A DNA stretch of 64,000 nucleotides from Methylobacillus methanolivorans (GCF_044751345.1 NZ_JBIWXY010000001.1:434001-498000), one strand, 5' to 3'; shown: positions 1 to 10,532, numbered from the stretch's first letter. Notes: generated by a model not told the origin, from the letters alone. Numbers and translations are program-made.

Positions 1-424
1 TGTGTATGCTGGTAGTGAGCGGTATCTACTGGATTTGCGCGACATCAGCGAAGTGTTGCCCGTGCCGACAATCCAAGCTGTGCCATTGGTGCAGCCTTGG
101 TTTATGGGAATGGCGAATATTCGTGGCAATCTCTATGCGATCACTGATCTGGCAAGGTTTCTGGGGGTAAGCCAGCAGGCTGCCGTGATCACCGTTGAAA
201 GTCGTGTGTTAATTGTGCATGGTGATTTTGGCATCAATGCTGGTTTTCTCATCGATAGCCTCGCTGGCCTGCGTAGCCTGGATGAGTTCAAGCTGCTGAA
301 CATGGTGGCGGATGTGCCGTCCCATGTGGCAGGGCGTTATGAGGATCAGCAGCATTATCAATGGGAGGTGCTGGATATAGCCCTCATTCTTGAGAAAAAA
401 GAATTTCTGCAGGTCGCTGCCTGA
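1..424 (+). CDS. pilI: CheW-like adaptor PilI, 5' end missing
   Basis: The reading frame is open to the window edge and ends at the TGA at 422-424, so the true start lies upstream. The visible 140 residues are a CheW domain: a strand with RYLLDLRDISEVLPVP, then WFMGMANIRGNLYAITDLARFLG, the usual core of PilI-type adaptors. The protein should couple the pilus chemoreceptor PilJ to the CheA-like kinase encoded two genes downstream, acting at the cytoplasmic receptor array that controls twitching motility. Roughly 30 N-terminal residues are missing compared with usual CheW length. pilJ follows after 19 nt. The identity as PilI rather than a general CheW rests on this neighbourhood. Confidence 0.88.
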   Translation, partial: VYAGSERYLLDLRDISEVLPVPTIQAVPLVQPWFMGMANIRGNLYAITDLARFLGVSQQAAVITVESRVLIVHGDFGINAGFLIDSLAGLRSLDEFKLLNMVADVPSHVAGRYEDQQHYQWEVLDIALILEKKEFLQVAA

Positions 425-443
425 CAGAAAGCGGGAGACAAAT

Positions 444-2069
444 ATGGCATTGAACTTTGCAATATTCAGGAATCTGTTGGGTAGGAGGAAGGTCGCTGAT
501 CAGGTGCTTCCTGAGGTAGGCAAGACCAGTCGGGGCGTGTTGGGTGCTTTACTATTGGCCTTGGTGCTGGCTTTGTTGGGACTGTTGCTGAATCAGCTAC
601 AAGTCGCGCGTAATCATCAATTCACTGATCTTGTCACCAACCTGAAAGTAGAAGCGCAGCAAGTTGCTCGCGATGCTGCGCTGAGCGCTGGAGGCGATGC
701 AACTGCCACAGGCCGCATCGCTACTACCCTGGAGCAGGCTTCCGCTCATCTCACACAGTTACATGACTTGCAGCAATCTGCCTTGCTGGAAACTGCAGAG
801 GTGAATCAACAGCTGAACCAGTTGGATGAAGCCTGGGCTGATTTGCGTGCACAGGTATCTTCATCTGGCGGCATAGGGCAGCTTGCGACCGCAAGCGATT
901 TGACGGTGCAGGCGACACACCAGGCCTGGCAGGCTTACCTGGAACAAGGCAAGGCTGGCTGGTGGTTGGCCTTATCCGTGGTGTCCGGCCTCCTGGCATT
1001 GGCATTGCTGGTACGTATTGGTTATCAGCAGGTGGGTAGTGCCCGTGGCCGCTTTGAGGAAATTGAGCAGACTAACCTGAATAATCAGGAAGCCATCCTT
1101 AACCTGCTGGATGAAATGGGTGACCTGGCGGATGGTGACCTGACGGTAAAAGCGGAAGTGGCTGAAAACATCACTGGCGCGATTGCCGACTCGATTAACT
1201 ACACGATAGATAGCCTGCGGGACCTGGTGACCGAGATCAACCGTGCGACTGAGCAGGTGAACCAGGCCACGGCCCAGGCGCAGGAAACCTCAAGTGCGCT
1301 CCTGAATGCTGCAGAGTTGCAGTCGCAACAGATTACGGAAACAGGCGAAGCTGTTAACCATATGACCCAGTCCATCATGCAGGTGTCGAGTAATGCGGAA
1401 GAGGCTTCTGACGTGGCGCGGCGCTCGCTGGATGCCACCAACCAAGGAACGAGGGCGGTACAGAACACGATTGTTGGCATGAATGAAATCCGCACACAGA
1501 TTCAGGAAACCTCAAAACGTATCAAGCGCCTAGGTGAGAGCTCGCAAGAGATTAGCGAAATTGTGGACTTGATTTCCGATATTACCGAGCAGACGAATAT
1601 TTTGGCATTGAACGCTGCCATCCAGGCAGCTTCTGCCGGTGAGGCAGGCCGTGGGTTTACCGTGGTGGCGGAAGAGGTGCAGCGTCTTGCCGAGCGTTCT
1701 TCCGAGGCGACCAAGCAGATTGGCGCGATTGTGAAGACAATTCAGACTGATACCAACAGTGCCGTGGCGGCGATGGAGAAAAGCACGGAGGGCGTGGTGG
1801 AAGGTGCGCGTCTGTCTGATGCTGCCGGTAAGGCGCTGGGGGAGATTGAGAATGTGACCAATAACCTGGCCCGCTTGATTGAGGAAATCTCGCATGCGAC
1901 TGAAGCCCAGACCAAAGCGGCTGCAACGGTAAGTTTAAATATGCAGCAGATTCATAGTATTACATCTCAAACTTCAGATGGAACTAGAAAAACAGCCAAC
2001 TCTATTGGCCAGCTTACTAGCCTTGCTGAGGAGTTGCGTGCTTCGGTGGCGGGTTTTAAGCTCAACTAG
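444..2069 (+). CDS. pilJ: Type IV pilus methyl-accepting chemotaxis protein PilJ
   Basis: Inner-membrane chemoreceptor of the Pil-Chp system, 541 residues. The start ATG at 444 has a GGGAGA ribosome site at 433-438; an in-frame start at 390 would overlap pilI and has no such site. One transmembrane helix lies near residues 35-55 and a second near 170-190, enclosing a short periplasmic region of about 115 residues. The C-terminal half is a classic MCP signalling hairpin with the conserved tip EQTNILALNAAIQAASAGEA. PilJ of Pseudomonas is about 680 residues with a longer sensing region, so this receptor has a reduced periplasmic module. It sits between pilI and the chpA-like kinase, probably in one operon. 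Confidence 0.92.
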   Translation: MALNFAIFRNLLGRRKVADQVLPEVGKTSRGVLGALLLALVLALLGLLLNQLQVARNHQFTDLVTNLKVEAQQVARDAALSAGGDATATGRIATTLEQASAHLTQLHDLQQSALLETAEVNQQLNQLDEAWADLRAQVSSSGGIGQLATASDLTVQATHQAWQAYLEQGKAGWWLALSVVSGLLALALLVRIGYQQVGSARGRFEEIEQTNLNNQEAILNLLDEMGDLADGDLTVKAEVAENITGAIADSINYTIDSLRDLVTEINRATEQVNQATAQAQETSSALLNAAELQSQQITETGEAVNHMTQSIMQVSSNAEEASDVARRSLDATNQGTRAVQNTIVGMNEIRTQIQETSKRIKRLGESSQEISEIVDLISDITEQTNILALNAAIQAASAGEAGRGFTVVAEEVQRLAERSSEATKQIGAIVKTIQTDTNSAVAAMEKSTEGVVEGARLSDAAGKALGEIENVTNNLARLIEEISHATEAQTKAAATVSLNMQQIHSITSQTSDGTRKTANSIGQLTSLAEELRASVAGFKLN

Positions 2070-2075
2070 GATAGA

Positions 2076-5000
2076 TTGGTGGAAGATTTCGACATCGGCC
2101 CGCTGAGTTGGGTCAAGGGTGAAATAGACCAGGCTTTGGAGCAGGTATTGCTACAGTTAGCAGCCTTAAGTGCCAATCCTGGGGATTTGTCGCCCTTGCG
2201 TTTTGCCAAGACCCATCTTTACCAAGTCAATGGTGCGCTCGACATGGTGGGCTTGGAGGGCTGCAAGCGCTATTGCAACGAAATTGAAAGCATAGTTTCC
2301 AAGCTCGAGAATGCCGAACTTGCTTTTGAGCCTGAATACCTTGATGTGCTCAAGCATGCCATCCTGCATTTGCAGCAATATTTGCAGGATCTGATGAATG
2401 GGGAGCCAGACCAACCGTTGCGCTTATCGCGCCCATTGCAGCAGTTGGCGGCCTTGCATGGCGAGGCGTTGGAAGACTCCGAGTTATTTTTCCCTGACAC
2501 CAGCCAGCGCCTGCCGCGCGATATCCCTACCGAGGCATTGGAGCCGCAGGCCGTATTGGCAACCCTCAAGGAACAACGAGCCCAGTTCCAGAAATCCTTG
2601 CTTGCCTGGCTGAAGGGTGATGAGCAAGCCTTGCAGGAAATGGTGGCTGCGCTGGACCGCGTGCAACAGGTGCATGCCCAGGCCGCCCAAAAAACCTTGT
2701 GGTGGGTGGCGATGGCATTCATCGAGACCATGACGGAGGAATCGCACCGGCACGATGCCGGTGTCAAGCGACTGTGTCGCCGCCTGGATCAGGAGTTGCG
2801 CTCCAGTAGTGAAGGCACCAGCCGTCCGGCTAGTGTCCTGTTGCGTGATCTTTTGTATTTTATTGCTACCAGTACCCTCGCTCACGAGCGCATTGCCCAG
2901 GTCAAGTCGTTGTTTGAGCTGGATGCCTTGATTCCCAAGGCTGCGACTTTTGTGCCTGATGTCGAAGAGCAGCAATACATTAAGCAATGTCGGATTGCGC
3001 TCGAGGCGCTCATTGAATTGTGGGCGCGTGCGGATGCGGGAGAAAGTGTACTCCATGAGTTCATGACCCGTTTTGCCGGTATCCTTAATACCTATCCTGC
3101 ACTATCGAATGCGCCGGTGAAGGCGCTATTTGCCGCGGTGTATGAATTGACGTCTGTCTTGCAGAAAGGACCGCATCCTCAGCAAGAGGTGGCCCTGGTC
3201 GAGGTTGCCTCTGCCTTGACCTTGTTGTCTGATGCCTTGCAGGATTATGGCCAGCAAAGCGAGCAGGCCGAGTTTGATATGCACATGCAGCAACAACGCT
3301 TGCAAGCCTTGGCACAAGGGCAGTTGCCGGAATTGGCACCAGCACCTGCAGTGCAACAAGCGGCACAACAGGCATTGGCCCGTGAGACCGCAGCCTCTCT
3401 GCAAGCAATAGAACAAGCCTTGGATGCCTATTTCCGTCAGCCAGAAGCGCTTGATTCATTAGCGCAGGCGACCATGCCATTGCAGCAAGTAGTCAGTGCG
3501 CTGGATATCTTGGAAATGCCAGAAGTGAAAGCGCTGGCGCAATCGGCGCAGCAAGTGGTGTTAGGACTGCAAAGCCGCCAAGTGGAAACTCGACAGGACG
3601 TGTTCGAGGCACTGGCAGATAGCCTGAGCTTGGTTGGCATGTATGTTGAGCAGTATCCGCATAGGGTTAGTGGTACCTTGGCACTTGAGGATGCCTTGGT
3701 GCGCTTAAAGGCTGTGCATGGTGAAGGTGTTGATACCCGGCCTGCTGACACGGTCGTTATGCCTGCTCCCCAGGCATTTGCTACCAACTTGCCCGATGAT
3801 GAGCTGCTGGATATTTACCTGACAGAGGCAGAGGAAGTATTGGCAAGTGTGGCGCAACACTTGCAGGCCTTGCGCATCAATGCGACGAACCACCAGGCCT
3901 TAGTCGAGGTGCGGCGTGGATTTCATACCCTCAAAGGCAGTGGTCGTACGGTTGGCCTACTGGATATTGGTAATGTGGCGGCGATTGTCGAGACCTTACT
4001 CAATCGCGTGATTGAAAGCAGGTTCACGCCGAGCAGCGCCATGATGGCATTTATCGAGGATTCAACCGCTGCATTCGCAGGCTGGGTAGAAGCCTTGCGC
4101 AAGAATTCACACCAGCTTGTGGAGGACACGCTGTGGCAGGCGCGTGCAGATGAGTTGGCATCCAGCTTGTCTGAAGATCAGGTCGGTGAACAAGCCGAAG
4201 AAGTCCTGATTGCCGGCACACGCAAGATCAGTCGCGCCTTGTTCGAAGTGTTCCTGCAGGAGGCTGGGCAGCATCTGGAGCAACTACAGGATTGGTTGCA
4301 AGTGGTATTGCATCGTAGCGAGCCAGTGCAGGCTCCAGATCAAGATACCTGCCGGGCAGCGCATACTCTGGCTAGTAATGCTGGTTCCACGGGTTTCAAG
4401 GCATTATCCGATCTTTCTCGTGCACTGGAGCATTGGCTGGATGTGCATCAGGGTAATTGGACGGAGCAAACCGTTACCTTGCTAGATAATACGGTGAATG
4501 CGCTGGAAAAAATGTTGGATAAGGCGCGTGAGCGTAAGCAGTCGCGTGCGGCTACTGCCTTGCTGCGCGTCCTGAAGAAAGCTGCCGCAGATGCAGTGAT
4601 TCCTTCGATTGATGCCAGTACCGGTAGCAATGTGGTGCCATTGGCGCCACGACTCGCCAAGACTGAAGATGTGATGGCTAGCCTGTTGGAAGCAGAGGCT
4701 AAGGTCAGCAACTTGATAGAGCAGGCACAAGAGCCTGATCTAGGTGTGGCTGTCGCGGATACTGCATCTTTGCCAGAGCAAGCTGAGGTTGAGGCATTAG
4801 AGGATGTTGTTCCCACTGCGCAGCAAGCGGTAGACCAAGAGCTTTTTGCCTTGTTTGTTGAAGAGGCCAGCGACCTCATGCCAATGATAGGGAGTGAGTT
4901 GCGTGCCTGGCAGGCCTATCCGCATGAAGCCGAGCATCCTGATATGTTGCAGCGCGCACTGCATACGCTCAAAGGTAGCGCCCGCATGGCCGGGCAGGGT

Positions 5001-6998
5001 GCATTGGCCGATGCCGTGCATGGCATGGAAGATATGGTGATGCGAGCCTTGAGGCAATCACCGCAGCCTGACGACTTTGCCGAGATGTTCGATGGCCTGG
5101 ACCATGTGGGAGGCTTGCTGGAAGAAGCTTTGGGCGGACAAACCACGCTGGTGACAGGCAGGCAGTCGCTTGCGCAACGTACCGGGCTGGATCGCCGTAC
5201 GCAATACTTGCGTTTGCGTGCCGAAATGCTGGATGGACTGATTAACGAAGCTGGTGAAGTCAGTATCGCGCGGTCACGCCTGGAGCGTGAAATGCAGGCA
5301 TTCAAGCAATCTTCGCAGGATTTGACAGAAAGTGTGCAGCGTTTGCGTGGCTACCTGCGTGAGCTGGAGATTGAGGCGGAAAGCCAGTTGCAATCGCGCA
5401 TGACCTTGTTGCAAGAGTCGAATGAGGCATTCGATCCGCTCGAGTTTGACCGCTTCACCCGTTTGCAGGAGCTGACCCGCATGATGGCGGAAAGCGTCAA
5501 TGACGTTTCCACCATTCAGCAGGGCTTGGTGCGTAACCTTGATGAGAGCGATGCTGCTTTGCAGCAGCAGGCGCGCATGAGTCGAGACCTGCAATATGGC
5601 CTGATGAACATACGTCGTGTGCCATTTTCGTTGATGACGGAGCGTTTGCATCGCATCGTACGCCAAACTGCCCGCGAACTTGATAAGCAGGTTGAGTTGG
5701 CGTTGCTGGGGGCTGATACCGAGATTGACCGTAGCGTGCTTGATCGCATGGGGGCCGCCATCGAGCATATCCTGCGCAATGCGGTGGCGCATGGCATAGA
5801 AATACCGGAAGCGCGGCGCAAGCAAGGCAAGTCGCCGATAGGCAAGATTACACTCAAGGTACGCCAGGAGCATGATGAAATCTTGCTTACGGTGAGCGAT
5901 GATGGCGCCGGGGTAGACCTGGGGCAGGTACGTGAACGTGCGCTGGCGCAGCATCTCTTACATGCGGAGCAAGAGGTTAGCGATCAGGCCTTGTTGGCAT
6001 TGATTTTTGAGCCTGGCTTTACCACCGCTCTCACTGTGTCACAAATCTCAGGCCGTGGAGTAGGGCTGGATGTGGTGCGTAGCGATATTACCTCACTGGG
6101 CGGGCGTATTGATGTCAATAGCACCCAGGGTACTGGTACCCTGTTCAGCATTTATTTGCCTGTGACGCTTTCCGTCGCACAGGCGGTGCTGGTCAGGTAT
6201 GGCAGTCGCCAATTTGCCCTACCTGCAGCCTTGGTAGAGCAGGTAGTTAAACTCAAGCCTGATGTCTTAAGCGCTGCCTATGCCGATGGCAGGTTAAGCT
6301 GGTCTGGTCATGACTACCCGATTTCTTTCCTGGGTCGATTGTGTGGCGATATGCAAGCGGCTGCAGAAAACCAGCGTTATACCCCAGTGATGTTGTTGCG
6401 TAGTGGCCAATACCGCATTGCCTTGCATGTGGACGACATCCTAGGCAACCAGGAAGTGGTGATGAAGCACATTGGCCCGCAACTGGCACGTGTCCCAGGC
6501 TTGATGGGAGCAACGGTGCTAGGGGATGGTAGCATTGTCTTTATTATCAACCCATTGCAGCTTGCCAATCGCGAAGCCTTGTCGGCAGGTAGCCTTCATC
6601 TTGCCATCACGGCTGACAAGCCCCTCCCGCTTGGCAAGCCACTGGCATTGCTGGTGGATGATTCCTTGACGATGCGCAAGGTATTGGGGCGCTTCCTTGA
6701 GCGTGAAGGCTATGAAGTCGTAACCGCTAAGGATGGCATGGAGGCGATCCAGGCGATGCAGCAAACCCTGCCCGCCGTGATCCTGACAGATATCGAGATG
6801 CCACGTATGGATGGCTTTGAGCTGGCGCGCAATGTGCGCGACGATGAGCGGACACGCGACATACCATTAATCATCGTCAGCTCGCGCACCGCAGAAAAGC
6901 ACCAGGCGCTGGCCAAAAATCTGGGGGTGAATGCCTTCTTTGGCAAACCGGTACAGGAGGACGAGCTGGCGGCGACATTGCGCCAGTTGCTGGGTTGA
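2076..6998 (+). CDS. chpA: Hybrid CheA-type histidine kinase ChpA/PilL
   Basis: Very large (about 1640 residues) kinase of the pilus chemosensory system. The start is TTG 2076 or GTG 2079 behind AGGA. Histidine phosphotransfer sites are visible at about His617 (HTLKGSGRT) and His963 (HTLKGSARM), with a degenerate one at His763 (HTLASNAGS) and a possible relic near His47. The CheA kinase core follows: N box near residue 1230 (HILRNAVAHG), G1 DDGAGVD near 1275, G2 SGRGVGLDVV near 1323. A CheW-like regulatory domain and a C-terminal receiver with acceptor Asp1572 (TDIEMPRMDG) complete it. It should phosphorylate PilG/PilH-type regulators, whose genes are probably upstream of the window. No cheB or cheR homologue follows. 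Confidence 0.93.
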   Translation: MVEDFDIGPLSWVKGEIDQALEQVLLQLAALSANPGDLSPLRFAKTHLYQVNGALDMVGLEGCKRYCNEIESIVSKLENAELAFEPEYLDVLKHAILHLQQYLQDLMNGEPDQPLRLSRPLQQLAALHGEALEDSELFFPDTSQRLPRDIPTEALEPQAVLATLKEQRAQFQKSLLAWLKGDEQALQEMVAALDRVQQVHAQAAQKTLWWVAMAFIETMTEESHRHDAGVKRLCRRLDQELRSSSEGTSRPASVLLRDLLYFIATSTLAHERIAQVKSLFELDALIPKAATFVPDVEEQQYIKQCRIALEALIELWARADAGESVLHEFMTRFAGILNTYPALSNAPVKALFAAVYELTSVLQKGPHPQQEVALVEVASALTLLSDALQDYGQQSEQAEFDMHMQQQRLQALAQGQLPELAPAPAVQQAAQQALARETAASLQAIEQALDAYFRQPEALDSLAQATMPLQQVVSALDILEMPEVKALAQSAQQVVLGLQSRQVETRQDVFEALADSLSLVGMYVEQYPHRVSGTLALEDALVRLKAVHGEGVDTRPADTVVMPAPQAFATNLPDDELLDIYLTEAEEVLASVAQHLQALRINATNHQALVEVRRGFHTLKGSGRTVGLLDIGNVAAIVETLLNRVIESRFTPSSAMMAFIEDSTAAFAGWVEALRKNSHQLVEDTLWQARADELASSLSEDQVGEQAEEVLIAGTRKISRALFEVFLQEAGQHLEQLQDWLQVVLHRSEPVQAPDQDTCRAAHTLASNAGSTGFKALSDLSRALEHWLDVHQGNWTEQTVTLLDNTVNALEKMLDKARERKQSRAATALLRVLKKAAADAVIPSIDASTGSNVVPLAPRLAKTEDVMASLLEAEAKVSNLIEQAQEPDLGVAVADTASLPEQAEVEALEDVVPTAQQAVDQELFALFVEEASDLMPMIGSELRAWQAYPHEAEHPDMLQRALHTLKGSARMAGQGALADAVHGMEDMVMRALRQSPQPDDFAEMFDGLDHVGGLLEEALGGQTTLVTGRQSLAQRTGLDRRTQYLRLRAEMLDGLINEAGEVSIARSRLEREMQAFKQSSQDLTESVQRLRGYLRELEIEAESQLQSRMTLLQESNEAFDPLEFDRFTRLQELTRMMAESVNDVSTIQQGLVRNLDESDAALQQQARMSRDLQYGLMNIRRVPFSLMTERLHRIVRQTARELDKQVELALLGADTEIDRSVLDRMGAAIEHILRNAVAHGIEIPEARRKQGKSPIGKITLKVRQEHDEILLTVSDDGAGVDLGQVRERALAQHLLHAEQEVSDQALLALIFEPGFTTALTVSQISGRGVGLDVVRSDITSLGGRIDVNSTQGTGTLFSIYLPVTLSVAQAVLVRYGSRQFALPAALVEQVVKLKPDVLSAAYADGRLSWSGHDYPISFLGRLCGDMQAAAENQRYTPVMLLRSGQYRIALHVDDILGNQEVVMKHIGPQLARVPGLMGATVLGDGSIVFIINPLQLANREALSAGSLHLAITADKPLPLGKPLALLVDDSLTMRKVLGRFLEREGYEVVTAKDGMEAIQAMQQTLPAVILTDIEMPRMDGFELARNVRDDERTRDIPLIIVSSRTAEKHQALAKNLGVNAFFGKPVQEDELAATLRQLLG

Positions 6999-7070
6999 AA
7001 CTGGTCTATTGACCACTACGCTTTCTGGTCGTTGATGCAATCTCATGACATCAAGACAGCCCGAATCAGG

Positions 7071-7085
7071 TAAAATTGGCGCAGT
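7071..7085 (+). promoter_or_regulatory. -10 element next to dnaE start
   Basis: TAAAAT at 7071-7076 lies exactly 9 nt before the dnaE ATG, with no Shine-Dalgarno sequence between. A normal start point about 7 nt after the hexamer would leave a leader of 0-3 nt. No convincing -35 is visible. Confidence 0.5.
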
Positions 7086-10000
7086 ATGTCGAATCCCTCA
7101 TTCATCCATCTGCGCTGCCATAGCGAGTATTCCGTGGTCGATGGCACCGTGCGCATTGGCGATTACGTCAAGCAGGCGGTGGCAGACCAAATGCCTGCCT
7201 TGGCATTGACTGACCTGAACAATCTGTTTGGTGCGGTCAAGTTCTATAAATCATCCCGCGGCAAGGGTATCAAGCCACTCATTGGTGCTGATATCTGGCT
7301 GGAGAACGAATCCAAGCGTGATCAGCCATACCGCCTGCTCCTGCTATGCCATACCCATGCTGGCTACTTGCGCCTATGCGAGCTGTTGAGCCGCGCCTTT
7401 TTGCAAAATCAGTATCGTGGACGTGCGGAGGTCAAGCGTGAATGGCTGCATGAAAATGCGGAAGGCCTGATCCTGCTTTCAGGAGCCATGAGTGGCGATA
7501 TTGGCCAGGCATTATTGCAAGGCAATCTGGCCCAGGCAAAAGTGCTGGCAGAACAATGGGCAGCGTTGTTCCCGCAGCGCTTCTACATCGAGTTGCAGCG
7601 TGCCGGGCATGCGCAGCAGGAGGCCTATATTGCCAGTGCATTGGCCTTGGCCAGCGACTTGGAGCTTCCTGTCGTCGCGACGCATCCAGTGCAGTTTATG
7701 ACGCCTGATGATTTCAAGGCGCACGAGGCCCGCGTCTGTATTGCAGAAGGCTATGTGCTGGCAGATAAGCGTCGCCCCAAGGTATTCACTGCCGAGCAAT
7801 ATTTCAAGACCCAGGCACAGATGGCGGAATTGTTCGCTGATATTCCCGAGGCGCTGGCGAACAGCGTGGAAATTGCCAAGCGCTGCAATCTCACCCTGAC
7901 CTTGGGCAAGAATTACCTGCCACAATTTCCCACACCGAATGGTGAGAGCCTGGATGAATATCTGGTGGTTCAAGCCAAGCTAGGTTTGGAAGAACGCCTC
8001 AAGGTGTTGTATCCGGACGAGACCAGGCGCGAGGCCAAGCGTGCGGAATATGAAGCACGCCTGGAGTTTGAGACCAATATTATTATCCAGATGGGGTTCC
8101 CAGGCTACTTCCTCATCGTGGCGGACTTCATCAACTGGGCCAAGAATAATGGCGTGCCAGTGGGGCCGGGCCGGGGTTCGGGTGCTGGCTCGCTGGTCGC
8201 TTACAGTTTAGGGATTACCGACCTCGACCCCATGCAGTATGCACTGCTGTTCGAGCGCTTCCTTAACCCAGAACGGGTTTCGATGCCCGACTTCGATATC
8301 GACTTCTGCCAGGAAGGCCGCGACCGCGTCATTGATTACGTGAAGCATAAGTATGGCCTGGATTCGGTGTCACAAATTGCCACCTTCGGTACCATGGCCG
8401 CCAAGGCCGTGATCCGTGATGTGGGTCGGGTGCTGGACCTGCCATTCAACTTCGTCGATAGCGTGGCAAAGCTTATTCCTAACGAGTTGGGGATCAGCCT
8501 CAGCGATGCCTTGGAAAAAGAGCCTCAGCTCAAGGAGCGCCGCGAACAGGAAGAAGAGGTTGGCGAGCTGCTGGAGCTGGCATTGAGGCTGGAAGGCCTG
8601 ACCCGCAATATCGGTATGCATGCGGGTGGGGTACTGATTTCCCCAGGCAAGATTTCCGATTTTTCACCGGTGTATTGCCAGGCTGGTGGCGAGAGCGTGG
8701 TTAGCCAGTACGACAAAGATGACGTCGAGGCCGTGGGGCTGGTCAAGTTCGACTTCCTGGGCTTGCGCACGCTGACCATTCTCGACATGGCGCTGGAAAG
8801 TGCCAACCTGCAACGCGCAGAAAAAGGCCAGGAGCCGCTGAGCTTCGAGACCTTGCCGATTGATGACAAGGCAAGTTACCAACTGCTCAAGGCGGCCAAT
8901 ACCACGGCCGTGTTCCAGCTGGAATCGCGCGGCATGAAGGACATGCTGAAGCAGGCCAAGCCGGATGTCTTTGAAGACATTATTGCGCTAGTGGCGTTGT
9001 ATCGCCCAGGCCCGATGGACCTGATCCCGGATTTCTGCCGCCGCAAGCATGGCCTGCAACGCGTGGAGTATCCACATGCTGCAACCGAGCCTATCTTGAA
9101 AGAGACCTATGGCATCATGGTCTATCAGGAGCAGGTGATGCAGATTGCCCAGGTGGTCGCAGGCTATAGCCTGGGTGGCGCGGATTTGCTGCGTCGCGCG
9201 ATGGGTAAGAAAAAGCCTGAGGAAATGGCGCAACAGCGCAGTATTTTCGTGGAAGGCGCTGTCAAGAACGGTACCCCGGAGAAACAGGCGGGTGAGCTTT
9301 TTGATTTGATGGAAAAGTTCGCGAGCTACGGCTTCAATAAGTCACATGCTGCGGCTTATGCGCTGGTGGCTTACCATACCGCCTTCCTCAAGGCGCATTA
9401 TCCAGCTGCCTTCCTTGCCGCCACTATGTCGGCGGATATGAACAATACTGATAATGTCCATTTGTTCTATGACGATTGCGTTGTCAATGGCCTTGAGGTG
9501 TTGCCGCCAGATATTAATACCAGTGAGTACCGCTTCAAGCCGATCAATGCCAAGCAGATTATCTATGGCCTGGGTGCGATCAAGGGCACAGGTTGGGCCG
9601 CGATTGAGCTGATACTCGCCGCTCGCCAGGAGGGTGGGGACTTCAAGGATCTATTCGATTTCTGTAGTCGCCTGGACTTGCGCAAGGTCAATCGTCGCGT
9701 GATCGAATCGTTGATCCGGGCTGGCGCATTTGACAAGCTCGAACCCAACCGAGCAGCCTTGCTTGCTGGTGTTAGCTTAGCCATCAGTGCTGCGGAGCAG
9801 AGCGGGGCGGCGAGTGGGCAGGATAGCCTGTTTGGCTCCATCATTGATAGCGCTGCACATGTGTTGCCGGAAACGCCACCCTGGCCAGAAAAGCAGCGCT
9901 TGCAGGAAGAAAAGACCGCACTGGGCTTTTATTTCAGCGGACATCCTTATGCGGATTACCAGAAGGAAGTTGCGACTTTCGTACGCCAGAATCTTTCTAA

Positions 10001-10532
10001 CCTCAAGCCCAGCGACCAGGCACAGTTGCTAGCTGGTGTCGTCATGGGTGTACGTGTGCGCATGACTGGCCGTGGCAAGATGGCGATTGTCACTCTGGAT
10101 GATATGGCAGGGCGCGTGGATATCGTGGTGAGTGGCGAGGTGCTGCAAGAGAGTGCCTCCTTGATCAAGGAAGACCAGCTTCTTATTGTGGAAGGCCGGG
10201 TCAGCCACGACGATTTTTCGGGAGGCGTGCGTGTAAATGCGCGTCGTGTTACCGATATCGCCGGTGCGCGCAATATGTACGCCAACTTGCTCAAGTTGAG
10301 CTGCAATGGTCAATCCGATGCCGATAAGCTACGCGGTTTGCTAGCACCTTATTGTTCATCGAGCACGCCGGAAGCCAAGCGGGGTTGTGCCGTGAAGATT
10401 GCCTACCATAACCAGCAGGCACAGGTAGAGCTGATGCTGGGTGATGCCTGGCGTGTGGAATTGCAGGATGAATTATTGCATGGGCTGAAAGGATGGCTCA
10501 GCGATGAAAACGTGAAAATACTTTATAATTGA
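7086..10532 (+). CDS. dnaE: DNA polymerase III subunit alpha
   Basis: Replicative polymerase subunit of 1148 residues, the normal length for proteobacterial DnaE. An N-terminal PHP domain begins HLRCHSEYSVVDG. The polymerase active site includes the PVGPGRGSGAGS loop near residue 359 and the catalytic acidic motif PDFDIDF at 401-407, with Asp402 and Asp404 corresponding to the metal-binding aspartates known in E. coli. Helix-hairpin-helix and OB-fold regions occupy the C-terminal third. The gene stands between the pilus operon and accA. It has a -10 hexamer very near the ATG and no ribosome-binding site, so initiation may be on a leaderless mRNA. Confidence 0.97.
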   Translation: MSNPSFIHLRCHSEYSVVDGTVRIGDYVKQAVADQMPALALTDLNNLFGAVKFYKSSRGKGIKPLIGADIWLENESKRDQPYRLLLLCHTHAGYLRLCELLSRAFLQNQYRGRAEVKREWLHENAEGLILLSGAMSGDIGQALLQGNLAQAKVLAEQWAALFPQRFYIELQRAGHAQQEAYIASALALASDLELPVVATHPVQFMTPDDFKAHEARVCIAEGYVLADKRRPKVFTAEQYFKTQAQMAELFADIPEALANSVEIAKRCNLTLTLGKNYLPQFPTPNGESLDEYLVVQAKLGLEERLKVLYPDETRREAKRAEYEARLEFETNIIIQMGFPGYFLIVADFINWAKNNGVPVGPGRGSGAGSLVAYSLGITDLDPMQYALLFERFLNPERVSMPDFDIDFCQEGRDRVIDYVKHKYGLDSVSQIATFGTMAAKAVIRDVGRVLDLPFNFVDSVAKLIPNELGISLSDALEKEPQLKERREQEEEVGELLELALRLEGLTRNIGMHAGGVLISPGKISDFSPVYCQAGGESVVSQYDKDDVEAVGLVKFDFLGLRTLTILDMALESANLQRAEKGQEPLSFETLPIDDKASYQLLKAANTTAVFQLESRGMKDMLKQAKPDVFEDIIALVALYRPGPMDLIPDFCRRKHGLQRVEYPHAATEPILKETYGIMVYQEQVMQIAQVVAGYSLGGADLLRRAMGKKKPEEMAQQRSIFVEGAVKNGTPEKQAGELFDLMEKFASYGFNKSHAAAYALVAYHTAFLKAHYPAAFLAATMSADMNNTDNVHLFYDDCVVNGLEVLPPDINTSEYRFKPINAKQIIYGLGAIKGTGWAAIELILAARQEGGDFKDLFDFCSRLDLRKVNRRVIESLIRAGAFDKLEPNRAALLAGVSLAISAAEQSGAASGQDSLFGSIIDSAAHVLPETPPWPEKQRLQEEKTALGFYFSGHPYADYQKEVATFVRQNLSNLKPSDQAQLLAGVVMGVRVRMTGRGKMAIVTLDDMAGRVDIVVSGEVLQESASLIKEDQLLIVEGRVSHDDFSGGVRVNARRVTDIAGARNMYANLLKLSCNGQSDADKLRGLLAPYCSSSTPEAKRGCAVKIAYHNQQAQVELMLGDAWRVELQDELLHGLKGWLSDENVKILYN

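Noticed and set aside
5274..5954. 226-codon minus-strand frame inside chpA
   Set aside because: Antisense shadow of a kinase region with clear conserved motifs on the plus strand; no independent start signals.
7000..7030. Hairpin TGGTC/GACCA after chpA
   Set aside because: Only a 5-bp stem without a T-tract.
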